The notes under the pieces are model-generated. The model did not search any database, was not told the DNA's origin, and worked only from the letters and a program-made list of their open reading frames with translations. A stretch of 64,000 nt of DNA, from the NCBI GenBank assembly GCA_963565915.1, contig OY751492.1, positions 496,001 through 560,000 of the forward strand, in the 5' to 3' direction. Made by a program: the position numbers and the translations under genes. This document shows positions 10,347 through 20,933 of the stretch, one piece after another. Every line of letters begins with the position of its first letter. Position 1 is the first letter of the stretch. This stretch comes from Entoloma clypeatum. Taxonomy: Eukaryota; Basidiomycota; Agaricomycetes; Agaricales; Entolomataceae.

Positions 10347-12737
10347 CTAGATCTCGACTTCCAGGCGAGATATGATGTCGTCCGGGGTGTCTGTGAAATT
10401 CTCATATGGTTTAAATTCCAATCCTTCAAAGATGTTTGCGCGTAAGCGCCGGGGTGCATTCGGGTTTAATTTAAAGAAGTCCTCCACCGCTTCCTTGGCA
10501 TGTTCTAGGTGATCCTCGGGTTCCCACGTGTTGTGGTCCTGAGTCAGACCCTGCCATTGTACTAAATATTCCAGCTTCCCTCTCTTCAACCTTGAGTCAA
10601 TAACTTTAGCGACATCGTACTCCTCTTCGCCATTGATAACTATCGGGTTTGGTGCCTGCACCCTTTGTGATATAAATAGTGGTTCTTTAAATAATCGGAC
10701 CCGTGATACATTGATGACCGGGTGGATTTTCCAAGTTTTTGGTAATTTAAGTTCTACAGCATGTGACGAAATGATTTGGGTTATGGTATAGGGTCCAATC
10801 CATTGTTCGGCAAGTTTCTTTAAGGGTCGGTTCAACTTTAGGTCTTTAGTCGATAACCAAACTTTGTCGCCAACTTTGTAAACTGGTGCATCACCCCGTT
10901 TCAGATTCGCATACCGTTCCATCTCTTCTCGTGCTTTTACTAGCGCTGCTTCTGCCTCCTCATGAATCTTCTTCATTCGCTCTGCGAATTCTTTTGCCGG
11001 TTCTGACTTTTCTGCCCTCCGAGGTTCTACGCCCATCCTAGGGTTAAACCCATAATTTACATACAACGGTGAAAACTGAGTTGCCGTGTGAATTTTATTA
11101 TTATAGGCGAACTCTGCGGTTGCCATCCATTCAGGCCAATCTGTTTGCCGATGGGAAATAAATGATCTTAGATATTGCTCCAACTCCTGGTTGATGTGTT
11201 CTGTCTGTCCGTCTGTTTGCGGATGATACGCCGTTGATAATTTAGTTGTGATCCCCAATATTTTATTTAGTTCCTTCATAAATATTGCCGCAAATTGTAA
11301 TCCTCGGTCTAATGTTAACAATTCCGGCAGTCCATAAAGTTTCCAGACTTCGTCCTGATATAGTTTAGCTAATCCTTCTGCTGAGACTTCATCGCGTGTT
11401 TTAATAAAGTGTGATTGCTTTGTCGATCTGCAAGCCACAACTAATACTGCGTTGTACCCCTGAGCTTCTGGAAGTCCTACAATAAAATCTGCTGTAACAT
11501 GTTTCCATGGTCCTGCATGTTCTGTGTTTGCTTTTAATTTACTGGCTAGCGGTTGAGGCACGTTTTTTGATCGTTGACATCTGTCGCAGCCCTCGACATA
11601 TGCTTTGACCATGTTTGTAATACTAGGCCACCAATAATTATGTGTAACCAATTCCAGGGTCTTCCACTGCCCTGGGTGTCCAGCAACTGGGTTGTCATGG
11701 TGTAATTTAATTATTTCCTTCCTGAGTTCCTGACTTTTCGGAACATAAACTTTTCCTCAATGTAACCAGAGTCCTTGCTCTTCGTGCCATTCATCTGCGC
11801 ACAATGTTTTGGTATTTGTCTTTTTTAACTCTTCCACTGCTTTCAACACTTGTTCATCAAACTCCTTGGCATCCCTGATGCGTTTTAATAGTTTACTTTC
11901 TTGTCCATCAATAAGTATGTGACCTCGATCCATTGCTCACAAGTGGAAGTATTCAGGTTTTAATAATGTTATGTCTTCGTTGTCATTTTCCACCCCCTTT
12001 CTATGATCGATCCTTCTCGAAAGAGCATCCGCCTTTCCCATTGAGGTGCCAGCCTTGTGTATTAATTTGAAATTGAAACATGTTAGATACAACGCCCAGT
12101 GTGCTTGCTTCTTTGACTTTCGTTGGTTTCGGCCATTGTTTGATGGCGTCTACTTTTGAAGGATCCATTCGAATTCCGTCTTTCCCAATAATCAACCCTA
12201 AGAACTCTATTTCGTCTTTGTCAAAGAAACATTTTCCCGGTTTTAAGAATAAGTCGTTTTTCCGTAATCTTTTTAGAATTTCCTCCACGATTTCACTGTG
12301 TCCTTTTTCTCCTTCAGTTGCCACCAATATATCATCAATATAGATAACTATGTCTCCTTGATCAATCAAGTCTCTAAATATATCGTTCATCATGGTTTGA
12401 AACGTGCTTGGGGAATTATTTAATCCGAAGAACATAACTGTTGGTTCGAAGGCTCCATCTGGGGTTGTAAATGCCGCTTTCCACTCGTCTCCTTCTTTGA
12501 TGCGTACATTGTTGTACCCCCATCTGAGGTCCATTTTGGTAAACTTTTTCTTTCCCTTTAATTTATTGATCAATTCCGGAATCAACGGAAGTGGATAATT
12601 ATTGCGAACGGTCCAGCTGTTAATATGTTGGTAATCCTGTACCATTCGTTTCTTTCCGTCTTTTTTGGGTATAAAGAATACTGGCGAAGTTTGTGGTGAC
12701 TTGGTAGGTCGAATATATCCTTTGCATAATTGATCGT
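10347..12737 (-). pseudogene. Gypsy F pol (RT and integrase-chromodomain), RNase H deleted
   Basis: RT lies at 12645-12001 (MVQDYQ, YIDDIL) and runs without break into a frameshifted seam after PTKVKEA, where the RNase H core is missing relative to Gypsy D. The integrase zinc finger and DDE core occupy about 11651-10950 (YWWPSITN, CDRCQR, TLDRGLQF, YHPQTDGQTEHINQ). A chromodomain lies at the C-terminus ([20 protein letters not shown]). TGA stops occur near 11755 (after LWLH) and near 11940, where the related Gypsy D has Arg. Not functional. Confidence 0.85.
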
Positions 12738-13334
12738 TTACAAATTCGGATACTTCTTTCCTTTCATCCGGTGACAGGGGATAGACTTTGGCCTTTTTTG
12801 GCTCTGGTTCCTATCGACATCCATTGCATTTGGATCCCGTCGTGGTTGCTGCTGTTGTTGTTGTTGACCGTTTTGTTGTTGAGGACGGTACCCCCCATTC
12901 TGTTGTTGCCCAAAGGGCCTCTGTTGCTGCTGTTGTCCATATGCGGGCCGATTGCCCCATGTGTTACGTTGTTGTCCAAAGTTATTGCCAGTCCTCATGC
13001 CTGGTCTTGCTGCGAAGGTCTCTTCCGCTCTGCCGATTGCCAAAATTTCTTCACAGGTGCCCTGCACCGTGGACTTCCTCCTCCCTTGCTGGAAGAGTTG
13101 TTGCATGATAGATTCCTTGGCGTTCCTTTCCAAAAGGGTTACACCGTGCCTTTCCTCAATCTTGCCCTTGATCACCAGGGTCCCGAATTGCATAATCCAA
13201 TCATCGGTCTTCATTGAACCTTCCTTAAAGCTCTCAATTTTGGATCGGGCCCATTCGATCTCAGTGGTGGGACGAAATCTTGTTGTGATTTCACCAACTA
13301 GCTCTCGGTACGTTGGCCAATCTTCTGATTCCAC
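12738..13334 (-). pseudogene. Gypsy F gag fragment fused to pol by deletion
   Basis: The Gag-like protein starts MESEDWPTYREL and contains a retrotransposon Gag segment (FRPTTEIEWARSKIESF), then a long Gln-rich, Gly/Arg-containing tail encoded by CTG/TTG-rich sequence on the plus strand. It stops abruptly at a seam where the sequence continues as the RT N-terminal region seen in Gypsy D (VYPLSPDERKEVSEF). The CCHC knuckle and protease expected between them are absent, so about 1 kb was lost. Confidence 0.75.
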
Positions 13335-13831
13335 ACATTGATGGCGGGAAAAAATCTAAAAGAAAAAAAACCCAAAGAGCAATCTGTTTACCCAGGTAGC
13401 CGATTTACCCGAGCAAAGGAAGATCTAGGAAAAATGAAGTCCACGCGGTCAGATCCCCTACGCGCGCTGGACTGGTCAATATCCTGAAATAGGGTCGGGG
13501 GTTGGAACACCTTTTGCGATCTAGACATGTACGGTCTGCTCTCTCCAACCGTCACATGCGCCAGCAGCTTTCCCGAAGGTTAGTTGCGTCGGCCTTTGGT
13601 CACCTCGACACGGGACGGGCTCAACATTTCCCTATGTGTCTCAAACGGCAACGCTAGATATAGTGGGTGCGCCAAGCATTTCTCTTCTTATCCCTGAAGT
13701 CCGGGAGATCCCCCTTAATGCTAGGGTCTGCGTGTAATAACAAAGTGCGACTTTTAACGCAAAAGTGCGAAACGGCGGGGATAGTGATGATGGAGTGGGA
13801 AGTGTGTGTTTTTGGGCGGGCGAGTAGAAAG
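13335..13831 (-). other. Gypsy F leader / 5' gag region, no intact gene
   Basis: About 500 bp between the primer site and the surviving gag ORF. I see no open frame that extends the Gag N-terminus. It probably holds the untranslated leader plus decayed gag start. Confidence 0.5.
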
Positions 13832-14132
13832 AGCTTGTTCTTCTGTTGAGGCGATGCTAAGTCAAACGACGTCGCGAGCCCAAACTTAAAAACGAAGTGG
13901 AAAGATGATAAGAGAACTGTATTGCCAAGAGACCCAGCGGGAATCTCAAGAGAACAAGCTATTGAATACAAGTGAAAGTACCCTACTTATATATGTAAAT
14001 TCCATGAGGCTGCGTTGAGGGAGCGTCATGCTGTGCGATAATGATAAGATGTCCTCATGTATGATATGATGTAGATAAGATAAGATCGAGATAAGATAAG
14101 ATAAAGTGAAAGGTGAAAATATGATCATAACA
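13832..14132 (-). repeat. Gypsy F 5' LTR with adjacent self-priming site
   Basis: The LTR is 13844-14132. On the minus strand TATATAAG is followed about 25 nt later by AGCTTGTTCT (plus-strand AGAACAAGCT at 13951-13960). The reverse complement AGAACAAGCT occurs as the putative primer site at 13841-13832, two nt past the LTR end. This is the Tf1-type self-priming layout. Confidence 0.8.
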
Positions 14133-14736
14133 GATTGTGTACCAGGCAATTTGCATGCCCTCATAAATGTGGCTGTGTTAATGAGTGAAATCTGCGGAGG
14201 TACGATTGGAGGTTCTGGAGGAGGAAGCGTAGCTGTCCTACCTTGGGAGGAGGTCAATGTTGATGTTGGAAACGGCTCTTTTTGCATCTGTGGATGGAAA
14301 GTGATACTGCCCAATACCCAGTCAATCATAGGATTGTGGCGGGTGAGCCAGTTGTATCCAAGAACCACGGAAGAAGCGGAGTTGAGTGGAGTAACATAAA
14401 AATCCTGTTCGAAAGATTCACCTGAAGGAAAACATATAGGTATTGTTACAACTTGAGTGATAAACGTGTTAGAAGAACCATCGAAAAGCTTTAGTTCTAA
14501 AGGCGGAATAGTGGAGGTCGGAAGATCATAAGCAGAGGAAAAGTTAATGTCAATAAAACAGTGGGTAGATCCTGAATCAATAAGTGCTGGGACAGAATCT
14601 GAAGAGAAAAAAGAAGATGAGATATTGATACGTAAAGAGTTCGGATCGGAGAGAGCGGACGTATTAAGTCAGATGGGAGCGGAGGCACGGAGAGAGTCAA
14701 CGCAGTCCTCAGACCGTGCTTCATGAGGACCACTGC

Positions 14737-16017
14737 CTATTTGTTTGACTCGATCTCCTTACCTTTTTCCTTGGCTTGAGTGCCAACTTGGGCGGCTTTC
14801 CCTTTAGCCTTGGAAGCGGAGGAGGTGGACTTGAGACAGTCCTTGACAGTGTGTCTGACGCTACCGCAGAATAAGCAAAGGTTATTATCGAAACAACATT
14901 TGTGTTCTTGATACGTCAGTTTGCCGTCTTTGCCTAATTTACTGGAGAGGTCGGGTTTCGGAGCGGATGTGGAAGCGGGAGCGGAGGGTTTGGTTGATGA
15001 TGTTTGTGGAGTGGATTGGTTCGGAGCGGATTGTTTCTTGTTGGACTTGGGAGTGGGTTTATTGGTTCTGGATTTCTCTCGTTGACGTTCCCAGTAGCGA
15101 GCATCAATAGTATGAGCCGCGGATCGTAGGTCTGGTAAAGACTTGATCTTGGGTTGTTGGGAGAGGATGTCCTTGATCCGATCTGGAAGTCCGACGTAGT
15201 AGCGGTGTCGGAGGGAGTTTTCATCCCAGTCAGTCTTGGTAGCAAGACATTGGAATTCAATGTTGTACTTCAATATCTTTTGATTTTCCTTCATCCATAG
15301 GTTGTCCAACTGTTCTTCGGCTTCGCCCTGAGGGTCAATGGTACCAAACTCGGAGCGGAGAAGTCGGATGAACTCGGGGAAAGAACCCCACCAATTGGGT
15401 TCATCATCGTCAAGAATGAAGGGTTCAAAAAATTTGAGTGCTGTGCCTCGGAAGTAAGACATGGCAAAGTTGACTTTGGAATGTTCTGAGTCGAAGTTGT
15501 CGTTGTCGGAGAAGTAAAGTTTGCATTGTAAAATGAATGCGGAGAGTTTGCACAGATCGGATCCGTCGAAGGTATCCGGTTCATTGGCATACGACTTTTT
15601 CTTCTTTGTATCTTGACGTTTCAACTCTTTGGTCATGAGCAGAATGGCTTCAGCTAGATTGGGTTCCTGATCTGGATTGGAATCGGAGTCATCCAAATCT
15701 CCATGTAAACTACCGTCGGAAGGAGGAGGAGATCCTCCTGGAGGTCCGCCGAATAAGCCAGAATTTAGAGGTGCGGAGGGTTCCGTTGGTGGGTTTAGTG
15801 GAGGACTGGCAGGAAGTGGTGGAAGCTGAGAGTCGGAAGAAGGCAGAGGAATGGATGGTCCGGGAGTAGGAGCGGATGATGATGCTGTGGCTCCTCAAGG
15901 GGTAATGGTTACATTGCATGTTCCTCGAAGAAAAGCAGAGCGTGGTGTGGAGGATGAACGTTCTGCTGCTGCACGAGCAGTCCTAGTTGTTCGAACTGTA
16001 TTACGGGTTTGAGACAT
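14737..16017 (-). pseudogene. Gypsy E Gag with CCHC zinc knuckle, one nonsense codon
   Basis: The ATG at 16017-16015 opens a frame of about 427 codons with one in-frame TGA at 15897-15895 (codon 41), in a context that fits a former CGA Arg. Downstream the frame is open from 15696 to 14737. It has a Ty3-type Gag domain (FDGSDLCKLSAFILQCKLYF, then WWGSFPEFIRLL), a Ser/Pro/Lys-rich linker, and a zinc knuckle CLFCGSVRHTVKDC (CX2CX4HX4C) followed by a Lys-rich tail. It would form the particle core and bind element RNA. Confidence 0.85.
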
Positions 16018-16055
16018 GTGGGTAGAGGTTGTTGGGTAAATCAAAGAATGGTGGT

Positions 16056-16366
16056 AGTTCAAATATACTGTCACGTAGCATGTTTCTCAATGTCAGAAAA
16101 CATCGGACGAGTCGGAGCAGAGTAGCGGAGGAGTGGAATGCGGTAAGTGCGACGTTGGCAGAAAGGACCTGGCTTCAACTTGTGCGTTGCGCCCCACTCT
16201 TTGACGTGGTCCTCAATTTCGGATTGGCGGATGTCGGATGAGCGGATGAGCGGATGAGCGGAGGTGACGGAGAGAATGCTCAAAGGCAAGTAGAGACGGA
16301 TGCGAATGAGGTATAACATATGATATTTGAACTGAGGTTCTACGACAGGTTTGTACACTATTTATA
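16056..16366 (-). promoter_or_regulatory. Gypsy E 5' LTR inner end, TATA box and self-priming site
   Basis: Read on the minus strand: TATAAATA at 16366-16359, then about 26 nt later AGTTCAAATAT at 16333-16323 (predicted RNA 5' end). The LTR ends CGTGACA at 16069, two nt follow, then ATATTTGAACT at 16066-16056, which is the exact 11-nt reverse complement of the RNA start. The LTR outer boundary could not be fixed. Confidence 0.7.
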
Positions 16367-16426
16367 GTAGACTCGAATGTGAGGGAGTACGACGCACACG
16401 TCCTTATTGTTATGTACCTCGTAATA

Positions 16427-16611
16427 TATTGCTTTAAACTGGTCCGAACTGGCTCGGTCTCAACTCTAAGAGGTAATGTGGACCGATGCATCGGTCTTGC
16501 ATCGGTCCGGTTCCGTTTTCTGATAATCTTGTGAACCAAAAATTCGGTCTTGGTCTTGGGCTCTCTATTTTGAGGGTCAAAAACCGGACTGAATCAGACC
16601 TTTAAACACTA
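16427..16611. repeat. Degenerate hAT-MITE-like repeat
   Basis: The right end (ACCGGACTGAATCAGACC...TTTAAACACTA) resembles the right end of the MITE at 62962-63229. The left end (TATTGCTTTAAACTGGTCC) is a weak inverted match. No 8-bp target duplication is visible, so the call is tentative. Confidence 0.35.
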
Positions 16612-16625
16612 TTTGCGATCGGTAT

Positions 16626-16880
16626 TCATCTTTGTGAACACTGATCACAGCATGCTCGGCTCGTGTGTATTGGCAGTCTCGTCTGGTCTTCTTGACTTTC
16701 TTGATTGGCATCATTGTGGTGGGATGAGATATGGGCAGTGAGATCCAAAATCCCATTATCTACCGTGTCATTGTGATCTGGAACACAAGGCTCAAACGGG
16801 GGATATTTGATCAAACAAGGACACAGGTTCCACTTTTCATATGTTTTCTTCCTTAATCCATCACAGATGAACGACAACAC
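16626..16880 (-). other. Orphan 84-codon ORF, unknown
   Basis: An open frame with ATG, several Cys and His residues (CPCLIKY, HISSHHND) and an acidic C-terminal half. I do not recognise it. It lies between a MITE-like relic and an LTR fragment with no promoter or splice signal that stands out, so it may be a captured fragment or chance. Confidence 0.2.
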
Positions 16881-16922
16881 CCCTACAATTCCAATGCAAT
16901 CCAGAAAACGTAAGTGGGGAAA

Positions 16923-17233
16923 TGTTACGGACTCTACGGTATGAGGACCACATCATATCTTTTACTTATCGGCCCGACGCGGCGCCCTCTTACGAACTCA
17001 CTATGTCTAATATCTACTTTCGCAACCTTCGGTTCCCAGTCTGACTCACTACCTTACTTCGTCATCCCCTTTAGTATACTTTGTTCCCGCGCTGACTCGC
17101 TTTCCGCAGTCAGCTTACTCACTGTACATAGCCTTCCGCAGTCGCCTTACTCATGCACACTGCCTTCCGCAGTACTGACTCATCCGCTACCGCCTATAGT
17201 CAGTACCTATATAAACCTCTTGTACACACGTTA
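16923..17233 (+). repeat. Truncated LTR of the Gypsy A/B family
   Basis: It starts TGTTACGGACT like the Gypsy B LTR and keeps the TTCCGCAGT/ACTGACTCAT repeats and the TATATAAACCTC promoter. The homology stops shortly after GTACAC and runs straight into Gypsy D internal sequence. No second LTR or internal A/B sequence is present here. Confidence 0.85.
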
Positions 17234-17238
17234 TTTAA

Positions 17239-19256
17239 AGAAAACTGCAAGAACCAGATGGGGTGGAAGAATTGAAGAGGTAGTAGAAGGAAATGAAGAA
17301 GTAGTGGAGGAAGAGGTGATCCACATGCTCAGAGCAGCTAAGGGAGAACCCTCAGATGAAGTACCGGCGGAACAGGTTGTCCCCCGGAAATATCACAACT
17401 ATCTATCAGCCTTTGAAAAGAAAGTGTCGGAAATGTTACCAGTCCGGAAACCATGGGATCACACCATAGACCTAAAGCCAGATTTCATACCAAAGAAGGC
17501 CAAAGTCTACCCCCTGTCACTGGATGAAAGGAAGGAAGTATCTGAATTTGTGGACAATCAATTACGCAAAGGATATATTCGACCTACAGTACCAAGTCAC
17601 CACAAACTTCGCCAGTTTTCTTTATACCCAAAAAGGATGGAAAGAAACGAATGGTACAGGATTACTGACATATCAACAGCTGGACGGTCTGCAATAATTA
17701 TCCCCTCCCATTGATTCCAGAGTTGATTGATAAGTTAAAAAGGAAGAAAAGGTTCACCAAGATGGATCTCAGATGGGGCTACAACAATGTGCGCATCAAG
17801 GAAGGAGATGAGTGGAAAGCGGCATTTACGACCCCTGATGGAGCCTTTGAACCGACAGTCATGTTTTTTGGATTGAATAATTCCCCGAGCACGTTCCAGA
17901 CCATGATGAACGATAGCTTTAGGGACTTGATCGACCAGGAATATGTGGTTCTTTATATTGATGATATATTGGTGGCAACAGAAGGAGAGGAAGGACATGA
18001 CGCCATAGTGGAGCAAGTTTTGAAAAGATTATGAGAAAACAATTTATTCCTGAAACCAGAAAAATGTTTCTTTGATAGAGACAAAATACAGTTCTTGGGA
18101 TTAATTATTGGAAAGGACGGAATTTGGATGGACCCTTTGAAAGTAGACGCCATCAAACAATGGCCGACACCGACTAAGGTCAAGGAAGTACAATCATTCC
18201 TTGGACGCGCCAACTTCTATTGGAGATTCATCAAGGATTTCTCTAAAGTGGCTGGACCATTACATAAATTAACAAGGAAGGACATGGTATGGAAATGGAG
18301 TACAGAACAGGAGGAAGCGTTCGACGTGCTAAAAAGGTTATTTATGGAGAGGCCATGTGCCTTTTTATCTAAAGGATTAAATGACGTGGAAAGAAATTAC
18401 AATGTACACAATAAGGAAATGCTGGGCATAATTCGAGTGCTGGAAGCATGGAGACACCACCTTGAAGGAGCCAAACATGAGGTCGAGATCTGGACCGATC
18501 ATAAAAACCTTGAGTACTTCATGCAGGGTTGAAAGCTTAATCACAGACAAGCACGTTGGGCATTGTATCTAACATGTTTCAAGAAACCTGAATATTTCCA
18601 CTTGCGTGCAATGGATCAGGGACATCTACTTATTGATGGAGAAGAAACTAAACTATTGAAACACATCAGGGATGCAAAAGAGTTTGATGAGCAAGTGCTC
18701 AAAGAGGTGGAAGAATTAAAGAAAACAAACACAAAAACATTACGAGCGGAGGAATGGCATGAGGAGCAGGGTTTATGGTTGCACAGAGGAAAGGTTTATG
18801 TTCCAAAGGATCAGGAACTCAGGGTGGAAATTATTAAATTAACCAACCCTTAAAGAAACTTGCCGAACGATGGATTGGACCCTATGCCATAACCAAAATC
18901 ATTTCGTCACATGCTGTGGAACTTAAATTGCCAAAATCGTGGAAAATCCACCTGGTTATCAATGTATCATGGGCGAAGAGGAGTACAATGTCGCTAAAGT
19001 TATTGACTCAAGGTTGAAGAGAGGAAAGCTGGAATATTTAGTGCAATGGGAAGGTCTGACTCCGGACCACAACACATGGGAACCCAAAGATCACCTAGAG
19101 CATGCCAAGGAAGCAGTGGAGGACTTCTTTAAATTAAACCTGAATGCACCCCGGCGCTTACGTGCAAACATCTTTGAAGGATTGGAATTTAAACCATATG
19201 AGAATTTCACAGACACCCCGGATGACATCATATCTCGCCTGGAAGTTGAGATCTAG
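17239..19256 (+). pseudogene. Gypsy D pol relic (RT, RNase H, chromodomain)
   Basis: An RT N-terminal segment (KYHNYLSAFEK, KAKVYPLSLDERKEV) reaches a frame break near 17600-17700. The RT core (17711-18034) contains [15 protein letters not shown] and YIDDILV, then stops at TGA. RT thumb and RNase H (18095-18532) show SFLGRANFYWRFI and TDHKNLEYFMQG before a TGA. A linker piece (18563-18853) holds LWLHRGKVYVP. The integrase core is deleted and the sequence resumes with a chromodomain (18939-19256; [20 protein letters not shown]). Non-functional. Confidence 0.85.
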
Positions 19257-19267
19257 AAAGGGGGTAA

Positions 19268-19595
19268 TGTTATGATCGTATTTTCACTTTCACTTTATCT
19301 TATCTTATCTCAATCTTATCTTATCTGCATTGTGTCATACATGAGGACATCTTATCATTACAATGCAGCAGGATGCGAAGGATCCGGAGTCACATAGCAT
19401 GACGCTGCCTCAACACAGCCTCATGGTATTTACATATATAAGTAGGGTACTTTCACTTGTATTTGATAGCCTGTTCTCTTGAGATTCCCACTGGATCTCT
19501 TGGCAATACAGCCCCTTCCTCATCTTTCCACATTCCATCTTCTAAGTTCCTAAGTTTGTGCTGGCGACGTCGTTGGACTTAGTGTCGCCTCAACA
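19268..19595 (+). repeat. Gypsy D 3' LTR
   Basis: TGTTATGATC...GCCTCAACA, preceded by the polypurine stretch AAAGGGGGTAA. Clustered CTTATC/GATAAG motifs lie near 19295-19330. The part from 19381 on is also present, inverted, at 62692-62906 as the outer end of the inverted duplication. Confidence 0.9.
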
Positions 19596-20599
19596 GAGGG
19601 TGTCGATCAAGTACTTGATCATCACATCAACCTGCCATGTGATGAATATATATGTTCAATGGTCAAGTCTCATCTTTCTTTTGCAATATCAGAAGACACT
19701 CATGCTCTCGCCCACAGCCCAACCACCCCACCACCTCACCTGGTTCAGGGTCCAGTGGTGATGGAATGGTGAATACATGAATCAGTACTGTGCCCTGCCA
19801 CAACAGAATGAGTGGGTTGTGTATGCCTTTTCAAGCCTGTGCTGGCTGCAAACTTCTTCAGCATTCTCAAGAACTGCTCATATTTCATAGCTTGCATCAG
19901 ATTGATCATTCTGTTTGTCTTCATCAGCAGAAAAGGTAGTCATTGGGCCCCACCAAGCCATCATTAACCATTTAATTTTTCATTGGTTTGATTAATTTGT
20001 TGGTCAAACTTAGTTAAACCATACAAATATCACAAATTGTCTACAAGAGCCATGTTACTTAGTATAATTTGCTGTTGGTATAGGTTCACACATGATTAAA
20101 CCATCCAAACACATGAGTTTTGACATGTGTGGTGGAGAGGTGGAGGCGGTCTGGAGGCGGCACCTGAGGCATGGCAAAGGCAAGCAGATGGTAGCAGATG
20201 TACTCTACAACAGGTGGGCTCGTGTCTACCTGGCTAGGTCATGTGACCATGGTGGAGTCAGGCTATGTCCTACTCCAGGTTTCCCCCTTTTATATGGCGG
20301 CATCCTCATTGCCTCAAGAACTAAAACCAAAACCTTGAGACCTCCCTTCAGAACTGCAAGAGCACCCCCAAGTCCAGAATCTTCATGATGTTGAACGTTG
20401 TCTTGAAAATTGGGTGGTGGCTGCCTGGGGGTGTAGCAAGCTGGTTGATGAGGGAAATGATGTGGCGGAACATGAATGTGGTCATCTTGGGCATGGCGAG
20501 GCGGTGGACGTGTAGATACCTTGCATTGGGATCAGCGGTGCAATGAGGAAAATGGATCTGTTGATGGTGAACGTAAACTTGAAAAATCATGGTGCTGCA

Positions 20600-20933
20600 G
20601 AATTATTGGCAAATTAGATATAGTAGGTGGGACAGGCAAAATCATTGGTGGGATAGGCGTAATTGGGAGAGATTCCATGTCCTCAACCCAGTTGACAGGT
20701 GCTTGCGGAGAGGCCTCAACAGGCATATTGACGTGGTCGGCCAATGAAGAGACCTGCATCGAAATATAATTATTGGTGAATTAGGTATAGTAGGTGGGAC
20801 AGGCAAAATCATTGGTGGGATAGGCCTAATTGGGAGAGATTCCATGTCCTCAGCCCAGTTGACAGGTGCTTGCAGAGAGGCCTCAACAGGTGTATCGATG
20901 TGGTCGGCCAATGAAGAGACTCGAGACATCTTG
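20600..20933. repeat. 167-bp tandem duplication
   Basis: Two direct copies (about 20600-20766 and 20767-20933) share AATTATTGG...TAGTAGGTGGGACAGGC. On the minus strand both encode SSLADH...PVEAS.QAPVNW.EDMESLPI, differing at several residues. The mirror copy lies at about 61354-61687. Confidence 0.9.

Larger units (their letters stand above)
10007..14132 (-). mobile_element. Gypsy F, internally deleted Ty3/Gypsy chromovirus
   Basis: The LTRs are 10007-10335 (329 bp) and 13844-14132 (289 bp) with ends TGTTGAGG...CATAACA. The perfect duplication GATTG flanks the element. The 40-bp LTR length difference is two extra copies of a 20-bp repeat; otherwise I count about ten substitutions, so this is an older insertion than the Copia copies. 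Two coding deletions are visible: one fuses the end of gag to the RT N-terminus (zinc knuckle and protease lost) and one removes most of RNase H. Confidence 0.93.
6945..14736 (-). pseudogene. Gypsy E pol (protease, RT, RNase H, integrase, chromodomain), interrupted and mutated
   Basis: The protease motif LIDSGST lies near 14555-14585 and is followed by VLGYNWLTRHNP. After the Gypsy F insertion, RT runs 9934-9089 with [12 protein letters not shown] and YLDDIL. RNase H (TDHKNLEYF) and the zinc-binding integrase N-terminus (HPGQNK...CKSCTTC) fall in 8893-7964. The integrase core with TSDHGPEF and GQTERTNQTLEQ falls in 7889-6945, ending in a chromodomain-like segment (EYEIAEIIDSK...LVRWLGY). Three of the in-frame stops after FANFY (two adjacent, then one before LTRK) are TGA where related elements have Arg, which fits CGA to TGA. 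A further TGA precedes the protease, and a frame change lies near 8000. Not functional as it stands. Confidence 0.85.
6901..16440 (-). mobile_element. Gypsy E, degenerate Ty3/Gypsy chromovirus split by Gypsy F
   Basis: Read on the minus strand: 5' LTR (inner edge at 16069), primer site, gag, protease, RT, RNase H, integrase and chromodomain. The 3' LTR is not in the window, so the element may extend left of base 1 and include the antisense zinc-cluster gene. Gypsy F sits between the protease and RT regions with target duplication GATTG (10002-10006 and 14133-14137). The coding strand is unusually rich in TCCGC/GCGGA. The outer edge of the 5' LTR is unresolved. Confidence 0.85.
17234..19595 (+). 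mobile_element. Gypsy D, 5'-truncated chromovirus of the Gypsy F family
   Basis: Pol fragments followed by a 328-bp 3' LTR. The 5' LTR, gag and protease are missing; the left end is fused to an A/B-family LTR fragment. The inside has stops and a deletion covering most of the integrase. Sequence and LTR match Gypsy F in opposite orientation. Confidence 0.88.

Noticed and set aside
12771..13341. Long Leu/Val-rich plus-strand ORFs that look like membrane proteins
   Set aside because: They are the antisense of the CAG/CAA (Gln)-rich Gypsy F Gag; poly-Leu arises from reversed Gln codons.
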